Shown piece by piece: positions 44,140 through 55,605 of a stretch of 64,000 nt of DNA (within the stretch, counting starts at the first letter, position 1; each line of letters begins with the position of its first letter). Source of the DNA: Hanleya hanleyi (taxonomy: Eukaryota; Mollusca; Polyplacophora; Lepidopleurida; Hanleyidae); contig JAVTVY010019504.1 in the NCBI GenBank assembly GCA_036873755.1, forward strand, positions 1 through 64,000, in the 5' to 3' direction. The notes beneath the pieces are model-generated. The model did not search any database. It was not told the DNA's origin and saw nothing but the letters and a program-made list of their open reading frames with translations. The translations under genes were made by a program, and so were the position numbers.

Positions 44140-47130
44140 GTTCATCCATAAATTGCCCTTTTCAGAGTATTCATATAACGGGCATCATTCTAAGCTCATT
44201 ATACAAATTTATCAAAACCGACGGATCTCTAAGCATAGCCAGCATCCTATTCCCATTGGGAATATATTTACATATCCCAAAGATCAAGATTTGATGGTCA
44301 AATTCAAAGTAGCGGCCATATGGGGTCATCTGAAGATCACACTTTTTCCTGTTGTTCGTGTAGTTCGAGCCATTATTCTTACCTCAATGAGCAATTTATC
44401 CAAACCAAGGGATCTCTATGCATAGCCTAACATCTTATGCCCATTTTGAATCTAACTACATATGCCAAAAACCAAAATTTGATGGTCAAATTCAGAATGG
44501 CGGCCATGTGGGGTCATCTGACAATCACACTTTTGTTCGTTGCTCGTATAGTTCAAGGTATTATTCTTAGCTCATTATGCAAATCTATCAAAACTGAGGG
44601 ATCTCTAAGCATAGCCCAACATCCTATATTCATTTTGAATCTACCTACGGATCCCTAAGATCAAGATTTGATGGTAAAATTCAAAATGGCGGCCATATGG
44701 GGGCATCTGAAAATAATACTTTTTCATGTTGCTCGTATAGTTCAAGGTACTATTCTTCGCTCATTGTGCAAATTTATCAAAACCGTAATATCTCTATGCA
44801 TAGCCTAACATCTTATGCCCATTTTGAATCTATTTCCATATGCCAAAAATGAAGATTTGGTGGTTAAATTCAAAATAGCAGCTATATCAGGTCATCTGAA
44901 AATCACACTTTCGCTTCTTGCTCGTATAGTTCAAGACTGTATTGTTAGCTCAGGATGCAAATTTATCAAAACTGAGGGATCTTTGAGCATAGCCCAACAG
45001 CCTATGCCCATTTCGAATCTACTTACGTATCCCTAAGTTCAAGATTTGACGGTAAAATTCAAAATGGCGGCCATATGGGGTCATCTGAAAATCATAATTT
45101 TTCATGTTGCTCGTATAGTTCAAGGCACTATTCTTCGCTCATTGTGCAAATTTATCAAAACCGAGAGATCTCTATGCATAGCCTAACATCTAATGCCCAT
45201 TTTGAATCTATTTCCATATGCCAAAGTCAAGATTTGAAGGTCAAATTCAAAATGGCGGCCATATGGGGTCATCTGAACTCACTCTTTTGGTCGTTGCTCG
45301 TATAGTTCAAGGCATTATTCTTAGCTCATTATGCAAATTTATCAAAACTGAGGGATCTCTAAGCATAACTCAACCTCGTATGCTCATTTTGAATCTACTT
45401 GCATATCCCTAAGATCAAGATTTGATGGTAAACTTCAAAATGGCGGCCATATGGGGGCATCTGAAAATAATACTTTTTCATGTTGCTCGTATAGTTCAAG
45501 GTACTATTCTTCGCTCATTGTGCAAATTTATCAAAACCGAAATATCTCTATGCATAGCCTAACATCTTATGCCCATTTTGAATCTATTTCCATATGCCAA
45601 AAATGAAGATTTGGTGGTTAAATTCAAAATAGCAGCTATATCAGGTCATCTGAAAATCACACTTTCGCTTCTTTGCTCGTATAGTTCAAGGTATTATTCT
45701 TAGCTCATTATGCAAATCTATCAAAACTGAGGGATCTCTAAGCATAGCCCAACATCCTATATTCATTTTGAATCTACCTACGGATCCCTAAGATCAAGAT
45801 TTGATGGTAAACTTCAAAATGGCGGCCATATGGGGTCATCTGAAAATCATAATTTGTCATGTTGCTCGTATAGTTCAAGGCACTATTCTTCGCTCATTGT
45901 GCAAATTCATCAAAACCGAGATATCTCTATGCATAGCCTAACATCTTATACCCATTTTGGATCTCTTGCCATATGCCAAAACTCAAGTTTTCGTGGTTAA
46001 ATTCAAAATATCAACCGTATGGCGTCATCTGAAAATCACACTTTCGCTTCTTGCTCTTATAGTTCAAGGCTGTATTCTTAGCTCGTGATGCAAATTTATC
46101 AAAACTGAGGGATCTCTGAGCATAGCCCAACAGCCTATGCCCATTTCGAATCTACTTACGTATCCCTAAGTTCAAGATTTGATGGTAAAATTCAAAATGG
46201 CGGCCATATGGGGTCATCTGAAAATCATAATTTGTCATGTTGCTCGTATAGTTCAAGGCACTATTCTTCGCTCATTGTGCAAATTCATCAAAACCGAGAT
46301 ATCTCTATGCATAGCCTAACATCTTATACCCATTTTGAATCTCTTGCCATATGCCAAAACTCAAGTTTTCGTGGTTAAATTCAAAATATCAACCGTATGG
46401 CGTCATCTGAAAATCACACTTTCGCTTCTTGCTCTTATAGTTCAAGGCTGTATTCTTAGCTCGTGATGCAAATTTATCAAAACTGAGGGATCTCTGAGCA
46501 TAGCCCAACAGCCTATGCCCATTTCGAATCTACTTACGTATCCCTAAGTTCAAGATTTGACGGTAAAATTCAAAATGGCGGCCATATGGGGTCATCTAAA
46601 AATCATAATTTGTCATGTTGCTCGTATAGTTCAAGGCACTATTCTTCGCTCATTGTGCAAATTCATCAAAACCGAGATATCTCTATGCATAGCCTAACAT
46701 CTTATACCCATTTTGAATCTCTTGCCATATGCGAAAACTCAAGTTTTCGTGGTTAAATTCAAAATATCAACCGTATGGCGTCATCTGAAAATCACACTTT
46801 CGCTTCTTGCTCTTATAGTTCAAGGCTGTATTCTTAGCTCGTGATGCAAATTTATCAAAACTGAGGGATCTCTGAGCATAGCCCAACAGCCTATGCCCAT
46901 TTCGAATCTACTTACGTATCCCTAAGTTCAAGATTTGACGGTAAAATTCAAAATGGCGGCCATATGGGGTCATCTGAAAATCATAATTTGTCATGTTGCT
47001 CGTATAGTTCAAGGCACTATTCTTCGCTCATTGTGCAAATTCATCAAAACCGAGATATCTCTATGCATAGCCTAACATCTTATGCCCATTTTGAATCTAT
47101 TTCTATATGCCAAAAATCAAAATATTCCGC
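44140..47130 (+). repeat. 189-bp satellite in dimeric higher-order form, about 15 units
   Basis: Anchor 'ctcgtatagttcaagg' recurs about every 188-189 bp. Two unit types alternate: one with ATTCTTAGCTC...AAAACTGAGGGATCTC, the other with ATTCTTCGCTCATTGTGC...AAAACCGAGATATCTC. They form a dimer of about 377 bp, nearly identical from about 45.87 kb rightwards and more diverged to the left. CAAAATGGCGGCCATATGGG recurs in one type. Frames of 60-100 codons here are repeat artefacts. Confidence 0.9.
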
Positions 47131-47689
47131 CTGTGTACACATTCGTAATAATTAGTAATATGGATATTAATTTATAACCGATTTGTACCCATTTTGACCT
47201 CATTTATCAAAACGTTACCCTAAAAAGACCTTGATTTGAATAAATAACCTGTTATCTATGACAAATTTAAACCTTACGCTACATACAACTAATTCAGTTT
47301 GGATACTCATTCGTAACAGTTAAAACTGTGGATATTCATTTATAAACGATTTTTGCACATTGTTGATCGCGTTTGACCCAAAAGTGACCCTAAAATGCCC
47401 ATAATTCAAATAATTAACGTGTTATCTATGGATACTTCCAACCGTACACTACATTCAACTAATTCAGCTTGGATACCCATTCGTAACAATTAGTACTGCG
47501 CATATTAATTTATAACCGATTTTCACCAATTTTTGACCTTATTTGACCGAAAGGTGACCCTAAAATGACCTTAGTTATAATAATTAATGTGTTATCTATG
47601 ACTACCTTAAGCTCTACACTACATACAACTAATTCAGCTTGGATACGCATTGGTAACAAACAGTACGATAGATATTAATTTATAACTGA

Positions 47690-47885
47690 TTTTTATCCAT
47701 TTTTGACATTATTTGACCCCAAAAGTGACCCCAAAATGACCTTAATTGACCAATATCAGGGTGGTATCCCCTCCTACCTTGATCCCTACCACTCGAAGAC
47801 CTAATTTAGCATGGGTACCCATTTGTAACAAAAAAATGCCATCGAAAGTTTTTAAAAGCGTTTTTGAGGTACTTGGCCGGCCTAC
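47690..47885 (-). repeat. Right terminal inverted repeat
   Basis: Inverse of 43238-43430; ends CCTAC followed by TA. Confidence 0.8.
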
Positions 47886-48235
47886 TATAATGCTTTATTT
47901 AACTTGTAAGCTCGAAGTCGAAGTAGGTTTGAATTTGGTTAGCCTATAGTACCCCCCACCTCCCAACACTCCCTCCAGAAGTGTTCAATAACCAGGCAGT
48001 AATCTGCATGCGAGTTATTGACTATTTATCTATTTGACATTTTGAACGGATCATTTTCCTGGCTTCAAAGAATGACTAGAGCATACAGTTCTCTCACACA
48101 CGGTGCCAACACGACCCCAGAGAATGTATTGTTCATACTTGTGGAATTTTGTCGAAATCACCCATACGGGAATACGGATGATTGTAGTTTGTGACTGTGG
48201 TTGAAATGGTGGAGAATGTAGCGCTTGTCGGCATC

Positions 48236-48459
48236 GGGCCTCACAGACTTGTGTTCTGATTGGTCGGGCCTCACAGACTTGTGTTCTGATTGGTCGGGCC
48301 TCACAGACTTGTGTTCTGATTGGTCGGGCCTCACAGACTTGTGTTCTGATTGGTCGGGCCTCACAGACTTGTGTTCTGATTGGTCGGGCCTCACAGACTT
48401 GTGTTCTGATTGGTCGGGCCTCACAGACTTGTGTTCTGATTGGTCGGGCCTCACAGACT
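48236..48459 (+). repeat. 30-bp minisatellite, 7.5 identical copies
   Basis: GGGCCTCACAGACTTGTGTT followed by CTGATTGGTC, repeated without a visible change. Each unit contains ATTGG (inverse CCAAT). Seven-fold repetitive peptides in two frames (LTDLCSDWSG; VRPDQSEHKS) are artefacts of a period divisible by three. 47886-48235 holds no gene. Confidence 0.95.
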
Positions 48460-48587
48460 GAATAAGAACTTGAATTCTGCTGATAGTTCCCCCGTTTGGG
48501 TCGTTTCTTCTATCTAACGGTCACACACTTCATCACTCTCCATCAGAGGACTTGATAGGGCTATTACATCATTGCTCTTGGATATTT

Positions 48588-48700
48588 CTATCTAATACCG
48601 CTCAAGCCCGAGCTAGGGGCCATGTGAGCATGTCATCCAAGATGTCTACATGAACAGTTGAAATAAAAGCGTGGTTGTTGGAATAAAAGCGTGGTTGTAA
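48588..48700 (+). repeat. Remnant related to the Penelope-like 3' region
   Basis: Resembles 55209-55318: TAATACCGCT..A.CCC..GCTAGGGGCC, then CATGAACAGT and AAAGCGTG. Probably the tail of another copy of that element. Confidence 0.55.
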
Positions 48701-49284
48701 TACAAATCATCACAGGGATCATTTTTGGGTTCTTGTGATTCAGAATATTAGCCTGTGGGGTGATATGACTTCTTGTCAGTATGCCGACTTTTATTTCTAC
48801 CGTCTATATATGTTTCGTTTAAGGTATATGCCATATATTTCACCCAGGAGATGGTGAGATGTGCATTGATGTGTGGGTCACAAACCCCTGAAAACAGCCT
48901 TACTTAATATGTAGTAAATCAGCTGCGCACCTCTTGACAAAACTATATTCCCTTATATTCGTAGCCACAAATGACCCACCACGCCAGGCAGTTTGGCTTT
49001 TTCGCTCAAACATATAAACAATTCAGCACACATTCCCAACCATTTTTTCGAGATAAAGGTGTAACACATTAGGTCATTCCGCCCGGCGCAATCACAGTGA
49101 ATATGGTGGGCAATCAAACTGGTCCAGAGTTTTCCCTATTAAAATTTTAAAAGGTTGTTAGATATTTTTTAGTGTTGAATATTATAGAAACATTTTAAAA
49201 TATATCACAAAGCGTTTCTCGTCCAGTCATGTATAATGACCAATCAAATTTCAAAGGAAGTCAAATCCTGATTATAAATTGTGG
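48701..49284. other. No gene seen
   Basis: Spacer between two minisatellites. Confidence 0.45.
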
Positions 49285-50419
49285 TTTGTGACCTGTATGA
49301 TGTATCTTTGTGACAGTATGATGTATCTTTGTGACCTGTATGATGTATCTTTGTGACCTGTATGATGTATCTTTGTGACCTGTATGATGTATCTTTGTGA
49401 CAGTATGATGTATCTTTGTGACCTGTATGATGTATCTTTGTGACCTGTATGATGTATCTTTGTGACCTGTATGATGTATCTTTGTGACAGTATGATGTAT
49501 CTTTGTGACCTGTATGATGTATCTTTGTGACCTGTATGATGTATCTTTGTGACCTGTATGATGTATCTTTGTGACCTGTATGATGTATCTTTGTGATCTT
49601 TGTGACTGTATGATGTATCTGTATGATGTATCTTTGTGACAGTATGATGTATCTTTGTGACCTGTATGATGTATCTTTGTGACCTGTATGATGTATCTTT
49701 GTGACAGTATGATGTATCTTTGTGACCTGTATGATGTATCTTTGTGACCTGTATGATGTATCTTTGTGACCTGTATGATGTATCTTTGTGACAGTATGAT
49801 GTATCTTTGTGACCTGTATGATGTATCTTTGTGACCTGTATGATGTATCTTTGTGACAGTATGATGTATCTTTGTGACCTGTATGATGTATCTTTGTGAC
49901 CTGTATGATGTATCTTTGTGACCTGTATGATGTATCTTTGTGACAGTATGATGTATCTTTGTGACCTGTATGATGTATCTTTGTGACCTGTATGATGTAT
50001 CTTTGTGACATGTATCTTTGTGACCTGTATGATGTATCTTTGTGACCTGTATGATGTATGTATCTTTGTGACAGTATGATGTATCTTTGTGACCTGTATG
50101 ATGTATCTTTGTGACCTGTATGATGTATCTTTGTGACCTGTATGTGATGTATCTTTGTGACCTGTATGATGTATCTTTGTGACCTGTATGATGTATCTTT
50201 GTGACCTGTATGATGTATCTTTGTGACAGTATGATGTATCTTTGTGACCTGTATGATGTATCTTTGTGACCTGTATGATGTATCTTTGTGACAGTATGAT
50301 GTATCTTTGTGACCTGTATGATGTATCTTTGTGACCTGTATGATGTATCTTTGTGACCTGTATGATGTATCTTTGTGACCTGTATGATGTATCTTTGTGA
50401 CCTGTATGATGTATCTTTG
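49285..50419 (+). repeat. 21/22-bp minisatellite with higher-order order, about 52 units
   Basis: Two unit types: GACCTGTATGATGTATCTTT+GT (22 bp) and GACAGTATGATGTATCTTTG+T (21 bp). They are arranged as runs of two to four 22-mers followed by one 21-mer, giving blocks of about 65 and 87 bp. The long minus-strand frames of up to 404 codons are produced by the array and are not genes. Confidence 0.95.
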
Positions 50420-51679
50420 ATATGGTATGTAATGCAGTTAGATCGAGGGATATGTGCATTATGCGTGTAATCCATATATCGCGGATTAGAGAGTATAAAC
50501 TAATGCAGTCTGAGAGCTAGGAGTATATGTGTTAGCAATATTGGGGTCATAGTTCAAGATTACCGTACCATTTGATACATGATAATGAGCTATGTCATTG
50601 AATCGAGTTGAAACTATGTTGATGAAAAATGTGTAGTTTCTCTTATGTGAAATATAAACTTGAGGGAAAAAGTGCATGCGATTTCAGAATCAATTTACGT
50701 GATGAAATAGAAACTGGCTGCCTGTCAAGGAAAGAAACGTCAGAAGCGTTCGTTTATTACCATTATGATCTGTTGACGGGGTGAAATTCTTCCATTCAAG
50801 AGCGCAATTCAATTAACGTAATGGCAAATTCTGCAATAATGATTAAGGTGAAAGACAAATTTGATTAATTTCGCCTAATTTGAAATGGCAGTCGTTGAAA
50901 CATTAATTGATCTATACATTTGATTTACCTCTAACTATAATTATTTGATGAGGAGCCCGCGTAAAGTGCATTTGTCTCAGCGAACTAGGCTCAGGGGTTC
51001 GTCACAGGTCATTTCGGCCGAGTTGACCGAAACAAATGTCATCTGACTAACGCACAGTTAGCGAGAGAATATTTTATTATGTCAAACGTCTATATATTTC
51101 ATACGTCTGTCTCTTTAGCTAAAACAAAACAACTGAATTCTAATTTCATAATATTGCAAAAGAAATCAATCTTCGTGTTCGACATGATATATTTGTCAGG
51201 CCGATAAAGTAAATCAATACCATGCAGGCGATTTGATGGACGGTGAAATCGCGTGTAAACCGTTCTGTCAAGTACGAAAATTGTCAACCAGTTCAAAAAA
51301 AATTAAACTAAACAAAACAGACAGACAACAACAACAAACAAACAGAACAGAACAGATGAACGCCAGTAAATATGTTGATTTCTGCAGAAAATTGAACTTA
51401 TTTCAAATTTGCGTCACAGGGCACAAGTCACAGTATTTTCAGAGAAGAGTCTAAAAATTCCAGCTGCCGCATTGAGAACAAGAGTCCAAGGGGCTTCAAT
51501 ATACGCCCGTACATCTGTAATTACACTGGTCCAAATTTCAATGTTGTTTAATGGTCTTGGTCCCAATTAGCAGCTAGCAATCCAGGAAAAGGTCCAAGGT
51601 TTTGTGCTTCAGAGAATGTAACATTTATGACATATTGAATGATGAACTAAGATGAACTCTTAGTAACTAGATGACCTTT
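50420..51679. other. No gene seen
   Basis: AT-rich; a CAACAACAAACAAACAGAAC stretch near 51328. No recognised frame. Confidence 0.4.
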
Positions 51680-51975
51680 AACCCTACCAGGCCGGGGGTG
51701 AAGGGGGGGGGCAGGCACTATGACCCCCCTACCAAATTTAGTTTGTCATATTGGGGTTATTTTGAGCCTATTTGCATAACCCCCGAACAGAGTATCATGA
51801 GTAAATTCGAAATGGCGGCCATGTTGGGTACCAGAAAAGTGGTGTTTCTTCAAAATTTCTGCGAGGACAAGTGGGCAAATGTTATTTTATTTCACACCAG
51901 ATTAATATTTACTAATTTATCATGGAGGTAAAAAAATTTGACCAAAAATGCCTTTTTTCAAAATGACGTCACTGT
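51680..51975 (+). repeat. Interspersed repeat R6, copy 1
   Basis: Matches 59520-59962 inverted: ACCCTACCAGGCC, a G-run, GGGGTTATTTTGAGCCTATT, CAGAGTATCATGAGTAAATT, ATGGCGGCCATGT, and GACGTCACTGTG at the far end. A further G-run stretch follows at 52073-52086. 51976-52466 has no gene. Confidence 0.65.
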
Positions 51976-52466
51976 GGATGGATTGGATTATTTTGACATT
52001 TTCTTACAGAGCTTGAAGGGTATGGTGTGGTTAGTTTCAGCCCTCTGTCCCAAGGGATAAGGAAAATAAGTAAGGGGGGGGGGGGAGGCCGAAATGACCC
52101 CCAGGAAGAGGCGAGAGCTCACATATATCCCACACTGAAATGAACAATAGTCAAACACAAGAAGATATTAATTTTTCTTCAGGAGAGAACGTTTTTCATG
52201 AAGGAAGAAAAATGTGAGGAAAGTGATGAAGTAAATCTTTGTTCTTGAGTTAATAAACAGATATAAAGTTAATAAAGGACCCCTCTCCCAGTTAAATTAG
52301 TAAATGCATCGTTTTTATCTCACAATAGCTAAACTGAATGTAGCTGTTTTATACATGTATCAAACAGAGAAGACAACTCCACAGGACATATGCCATATAC
52401 ATGTAGGGGAATAGTCTAAACTAACAATATAGTTTGGTAAGCTGGATTCAGTTTTGGGGGACTGTG

Positions 52467-52541
52467 GAAGGAGGGAGGGAATTTGGCTTAATGTCACACT
52501 CAAGTTTGTTTCACTCATATGGTGACAGTCAGTTTGGTTGG
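52467..52541 (-). mobile_element. 5'-truncated SINE copy
   Basis: Reverse complement of the 3' end of the SINE at 53781-54008 (tail AATTTGGCTTAATGTCACAC...). Flanked by TTTGGGGGACTGTG at 52453-52466 and 52542-52555, a 14-bp target duplication, so this is a truncated insertion of its own. Confidence 0.8.
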
Positions 52542-52708
52542 TTTGGGGGACTGTGACCTTTACCTTGGACCTTGACATAAATTTTGGGACACGACTCATC
52601 GTCTCCCCTTAAAGTATCTACGAACACAAAAATAATGATTTTTAACAATTCCATGATTTGGGGGTCACAATGACCTTGACCTTTGGTCTTGACCTACATT
52701 TTGGAATG

Positions 52709-53010
52709 TGACACTTCACGTACATTCCTTCCTAATACTGCTGTGAAACTCAAATTCACGTACCCCCCAAACACCGTTTTGACACTCGACTTCACGTGCA
52801 TTCCCCCTAACCCCGCTTTGACACTGAGCTTCACGTACATTCATCCCTAACACCGCTTTGACACTGAACTCCACGTACATTCCTCCCTAACACGGCTTTG
52901 ACTTCACGTACATTCATCCCTCTATAATTTTGATAGCTGAAATGAATCTGAACCTGATAGTTGTGAAACATACCTAGCCCTAAGTCATAATCCCACTTTG
53001 ACACTCGAAT
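52709..53010 (+). repeat. Minisatellite M1, left block (36-bp units)
   Basis: Units such as CCGCTTTGACACTGAACTTC + ACGTACATTCCTCCCTAACA, about six to seven copies, diverged. The same family resumes at 55606 beyond the Penelope-like element. Confidence 0.8.
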
Positions 53011-55203
53011 TCAATTCGGTTGTATCGTCCAGTGAACACAATCGAAACATCTCAAGATCGGCTTTTCTTGAAACTCAACTACTCAGATAAAGGACTGGAC
53101 ATCATTAATTTACCTCGAATCCCGAATGATCCAGAGGTACGCAACGCTGTACCAAACTATTTTAAGTTCACAGAACCTCCTTGCATTTCATATAAGTATA
53201 CTAAATCTATAGCCACCAAAATATTCAATTACTCCAATGCTGTCAAGGAGTTTGACTGGAACTTATACACGTCAGGAGGCTATAGTTGTGATTGTGAATC
53301 GTCGAACTTTATCTATACACCATGCAACCATATTGTGACTGGTGACCTTGATGTGGTGAGTGATAAGGATCTGAAATTACTCCTGATGAAAGGACCTAAA
53401 TATAGAGAGACAAGAACAATAAACCTGAAGGCCGACCAGAAGATAGTCCTGTCTGCATTGGAACAGTACTTTATTGATTGGTCTAAGCGAGAAAAAGTTG
53501 AACCTACAGTACTCGCTGATTGGCTGGACCTCACCAAGAGCAAGGTCGTTGAAACAATCCGCCATATTGACAGAAGTACTTTTCCCCAAGCAAAACAAGT
53601 ACTGAGAAACCTCAATTCGCAAGAAGTTCTAGCAAATCTTCAGAGTAAATTCGTCATAGTCCCAGCAGACAAAGCTCCGAATAATATAATATTCATATGT
53701 AAATATTACTATTACCAGGTGCTGGTTAAAGAATTGAGTGTAGACATATCTTCATCAAATACGTCTACTTACTCCCAAACCTCGGTGGCCGAGTGGTCTA
53801 AGGCGCTTCGCTGGTGACCGCTAGCCTCACACCGCTGAACCGGCACGGGTTCGAGCCCAGCTGGTATATGTGTGAAAGTTTGTCAGTTACTTGCCGATGG
53901 GCGGTGGTTCTCTCCGGGTACTCCGGTTTCCTCCACCAACCAAACTGACTGTCACCATATGAGTGAAACAAACTTGAGTGTGACATTAAGCCAAATTCCC
54001 TTCCCTTCCTTACTCCCAAACTGCATTTACTCTGGAAGATTTATTTAACAATCACAAAAAGTTTCTCAGGGAAAGAGGTATTTGTCTTTCAACCAATCAT
54101 AACGACATACCAAAACTATACTGGACTCCCAAAATGCATAAATCACCATACAAAGCTAGATTCATAGCTGGTTCTAGAAGCTGCACCACCAAGCTTCTTT
54201 CAACCCTATTGACGAGGGCCTTCAGGAGGTAAAAACATTTTGGGAAAGGTATTGCGCTACTATTTCTAAGAACTCTGGCGTTGAATGTATGTGGATATTG
54301 AAAAATTCAAAATGTCTTACGGAAGAACTTGATGCTAAAGGTCACATACCGTACAGACATGTATCCACATGGGATTTCTCGACTCTCTATACTACAATCC
54401 CTCATCAGGATCTTATTGACCGTATAAGTTCATTAATAGTATCTGTGTTCAAGAAAACTGATCGTAGATATATTAATGTCGGAAGCCATAAAGCATTCTT
54501 TAGCTCGACTACATACAAGAGATATCATTCATGGGATGTTTCTTTGTTTATAGAGTTGCTTGAATTTCTCATTAAAAATATCTATGTGAAATTTGGCAAC
54601 ACAATATATCAGCAGCATATAGGTATTCCAATGGGTACTAATTGTGCACCCATGTTGGCTGACCTGTATCTGTTCTCTTATGAATATGACTATATGCAGG
54701 CGCTTTCAAAAACCGATCCATTCAAAGCCCGTTCCTTCTCATTCACCAAACGCTATATAGACGATCTTCTCGCTGTGGATAATCGCTATATAAATGACGC
54801 AGTGAAGGATATATATCCACCATCACTGGATTTGAAGGAAACTACAGATTCATATTTAGATCTCTATCTCTATAAAAATGAAGCGGGCATTCTCTCTCGT
54901 CAACTTTATGACAAAAGAGATGATTACAATTTCGACATCGTAAACTATCCCTTTCTGGACAGTAAGATTCCAGTGGGACCTGCATATGGCGTATACATAT
55001 CTCGCTTAGTAGCATTTGCTAGATCCTGTGTTAAATGTGACGATTTTAATCAACGTCACAAAACATTGTTGCAGAAACTTATAAAACAGGGCTATTCCAC
55101 CAAGCGCCTCCACTCAAAGTTTCTCAAATTTGGCGATACATATCGCATGCTGATAGCAAAATACGAACGTAGCGTGCAAGATCTATGGCGCTACGTTTCG
55201 TAA
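53011..55203 (+). pseudogene. Penelope-like reverse transcriptase, broken
   Basis: The first segment (to 53780) has the PLE N-terminal region ending in VPADKAPNNIIFICK. It continues after the SINE (54022-54220; LYWTPKMHKS, KARFIAGS), shifts frame with a likely small deletion near 54205-54225, then runs open from 54230 to 55203. That last segment carries the RT core: WDFSTLYTT (motif A), GIPMGTNCAPMLADL (motif B) and RYIDDLLAV (motif C, intact Asp pair), then the thumb region (YDKRDDYNFDIVNYP). No GIY-YIG endonuclease domain follows before the stop at 55201-55203. The 5' part begins without an ATG next to minisatellite M1, so it is 5'-truncated. Inactivated by the SINE and the frame change. 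Confidence 0.85.
53781..54008 (+). mobile_element. Full-length tRNA-derived SINE
   Basis: 228 bp flanked by a perfect 13-bp target duplication, CTTACTCCCAAAC (53768-53780 and 54009-54021). The head has Pol III box A (GGCCGAGTGGTCTAAGG) and box B (GGTTCGAGCCC) from a class II tRNA such as Leu or Ser, but cannot fold as a tRNA. The central block GGTGGTTCTCTCCGGGTACT + CCGGTTTCCTCCACC resembles a conserved domain shared by SINEs of several invertebrate phyla (I think the Nin type; unverified). The tail ends CATTAAGCCAAATTCCCTTC. It interrupts the reverse transcriptase frame. Confidence 0.9.
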
Positions 55204-55605
55204 CTTGTGTCTAATTCCGCTTAACCCGGGGCTAGGGGCCGTATGAACCATGTACTTCTAGATCCTCATGGTACTCATATGAACAGTCACAATCAAAGCG
55301 TGACTGAGATACATCATTCTTTAGATGACGACTTTACAACGAATATTATGGATTAAGAATACTGATCAGCGATACGGATTTGATATTTTGGAACATCATG
55401 ATGTCTTGCCGGCATCATTGAAAACTGTTGACCGCTTCTCGCTTGCAGGAAACAAGCCTATGTTTATGTATACTGTGATTGTCTTTTTGAATTTGGTGCT
55501 AAAACTGTTATATGGAATGTGGAATAGGTCTTTGGATTATGGACGCGGATATTCTCTAATGGACGACGACTGGATTATGAATGACGGATTAGACGCTTGT
55601 AATTT
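55204..55605 (+). mobile_element. 3' non-coding part of the Penelope-like element
   Basis: Between the RT stop and the resumption of minisatellite M1. 55209-55318 is related to 48588-48700. A 119-codon frame at 55325-55684 runs into the minisatellite and is not recognised. Confidence 0.55.

Larger units (their letters stand above)
43238..47885. mobile_element. 4.65-kb TIR element carrying a dimeric satellite
   Basis: The outer ends are inverted: GTAGGCCGGCCAAG at 43238 and CTTGGCCGGCCTAC ending at 47885, each with TA outside. The TIRs extend about 200 bp (shared GTTACAAATGGGTACCCATG, GGTAGGAGGGGATACCACC, GGTCATTTTGGGGTCACTTT). Further in, each arm has inverted tandem units of about 140-170 bp (three left, four right) built on the same GGTCAC/GGGTCAAAT core. 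The centre (44140-47130) is a 189-bp satellite. No transposase or other protein is apparent. Molluscan elements with central tandem repeats are known, but this three-level inverted layout matches no named family I know. Confidence 0.75.

Noticed and set aside
43986..45412. Frames of 64-102 codons in the 44-45 kb region
   Set aside because: They follow the 189-bp satellite, which is a multiple of three, so frames persist by chance.
48158..48461. Repetitive 78- and 98-codon frames
   Set aside because: Produced by a 30-bp minisatellite whose period is divisible by three.
49244..50475. Minus-strand open frames of 255, 395 and 404 codons
   Set aside because: All three frames are open because the 21/22-bp minisatellite contains no stop on that strand. 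The peptides are the same words in rotating frames (HKDTSYRSQRY).
53781..53870. tRNA-Leu/Ser gene
   Set aside because: Boxes A and B are present but the acceptor and anticodon arms do not pair, and the sequence continues into a SINE body with target duplications.
55204..55605. Hammerhead ribozyme in the Penelope-like 3' region
   Set aside because: Such ribozymes are known in this class, but I could not find the CTGANGA and GAAA core with pairing stems here or in 48588-48700.
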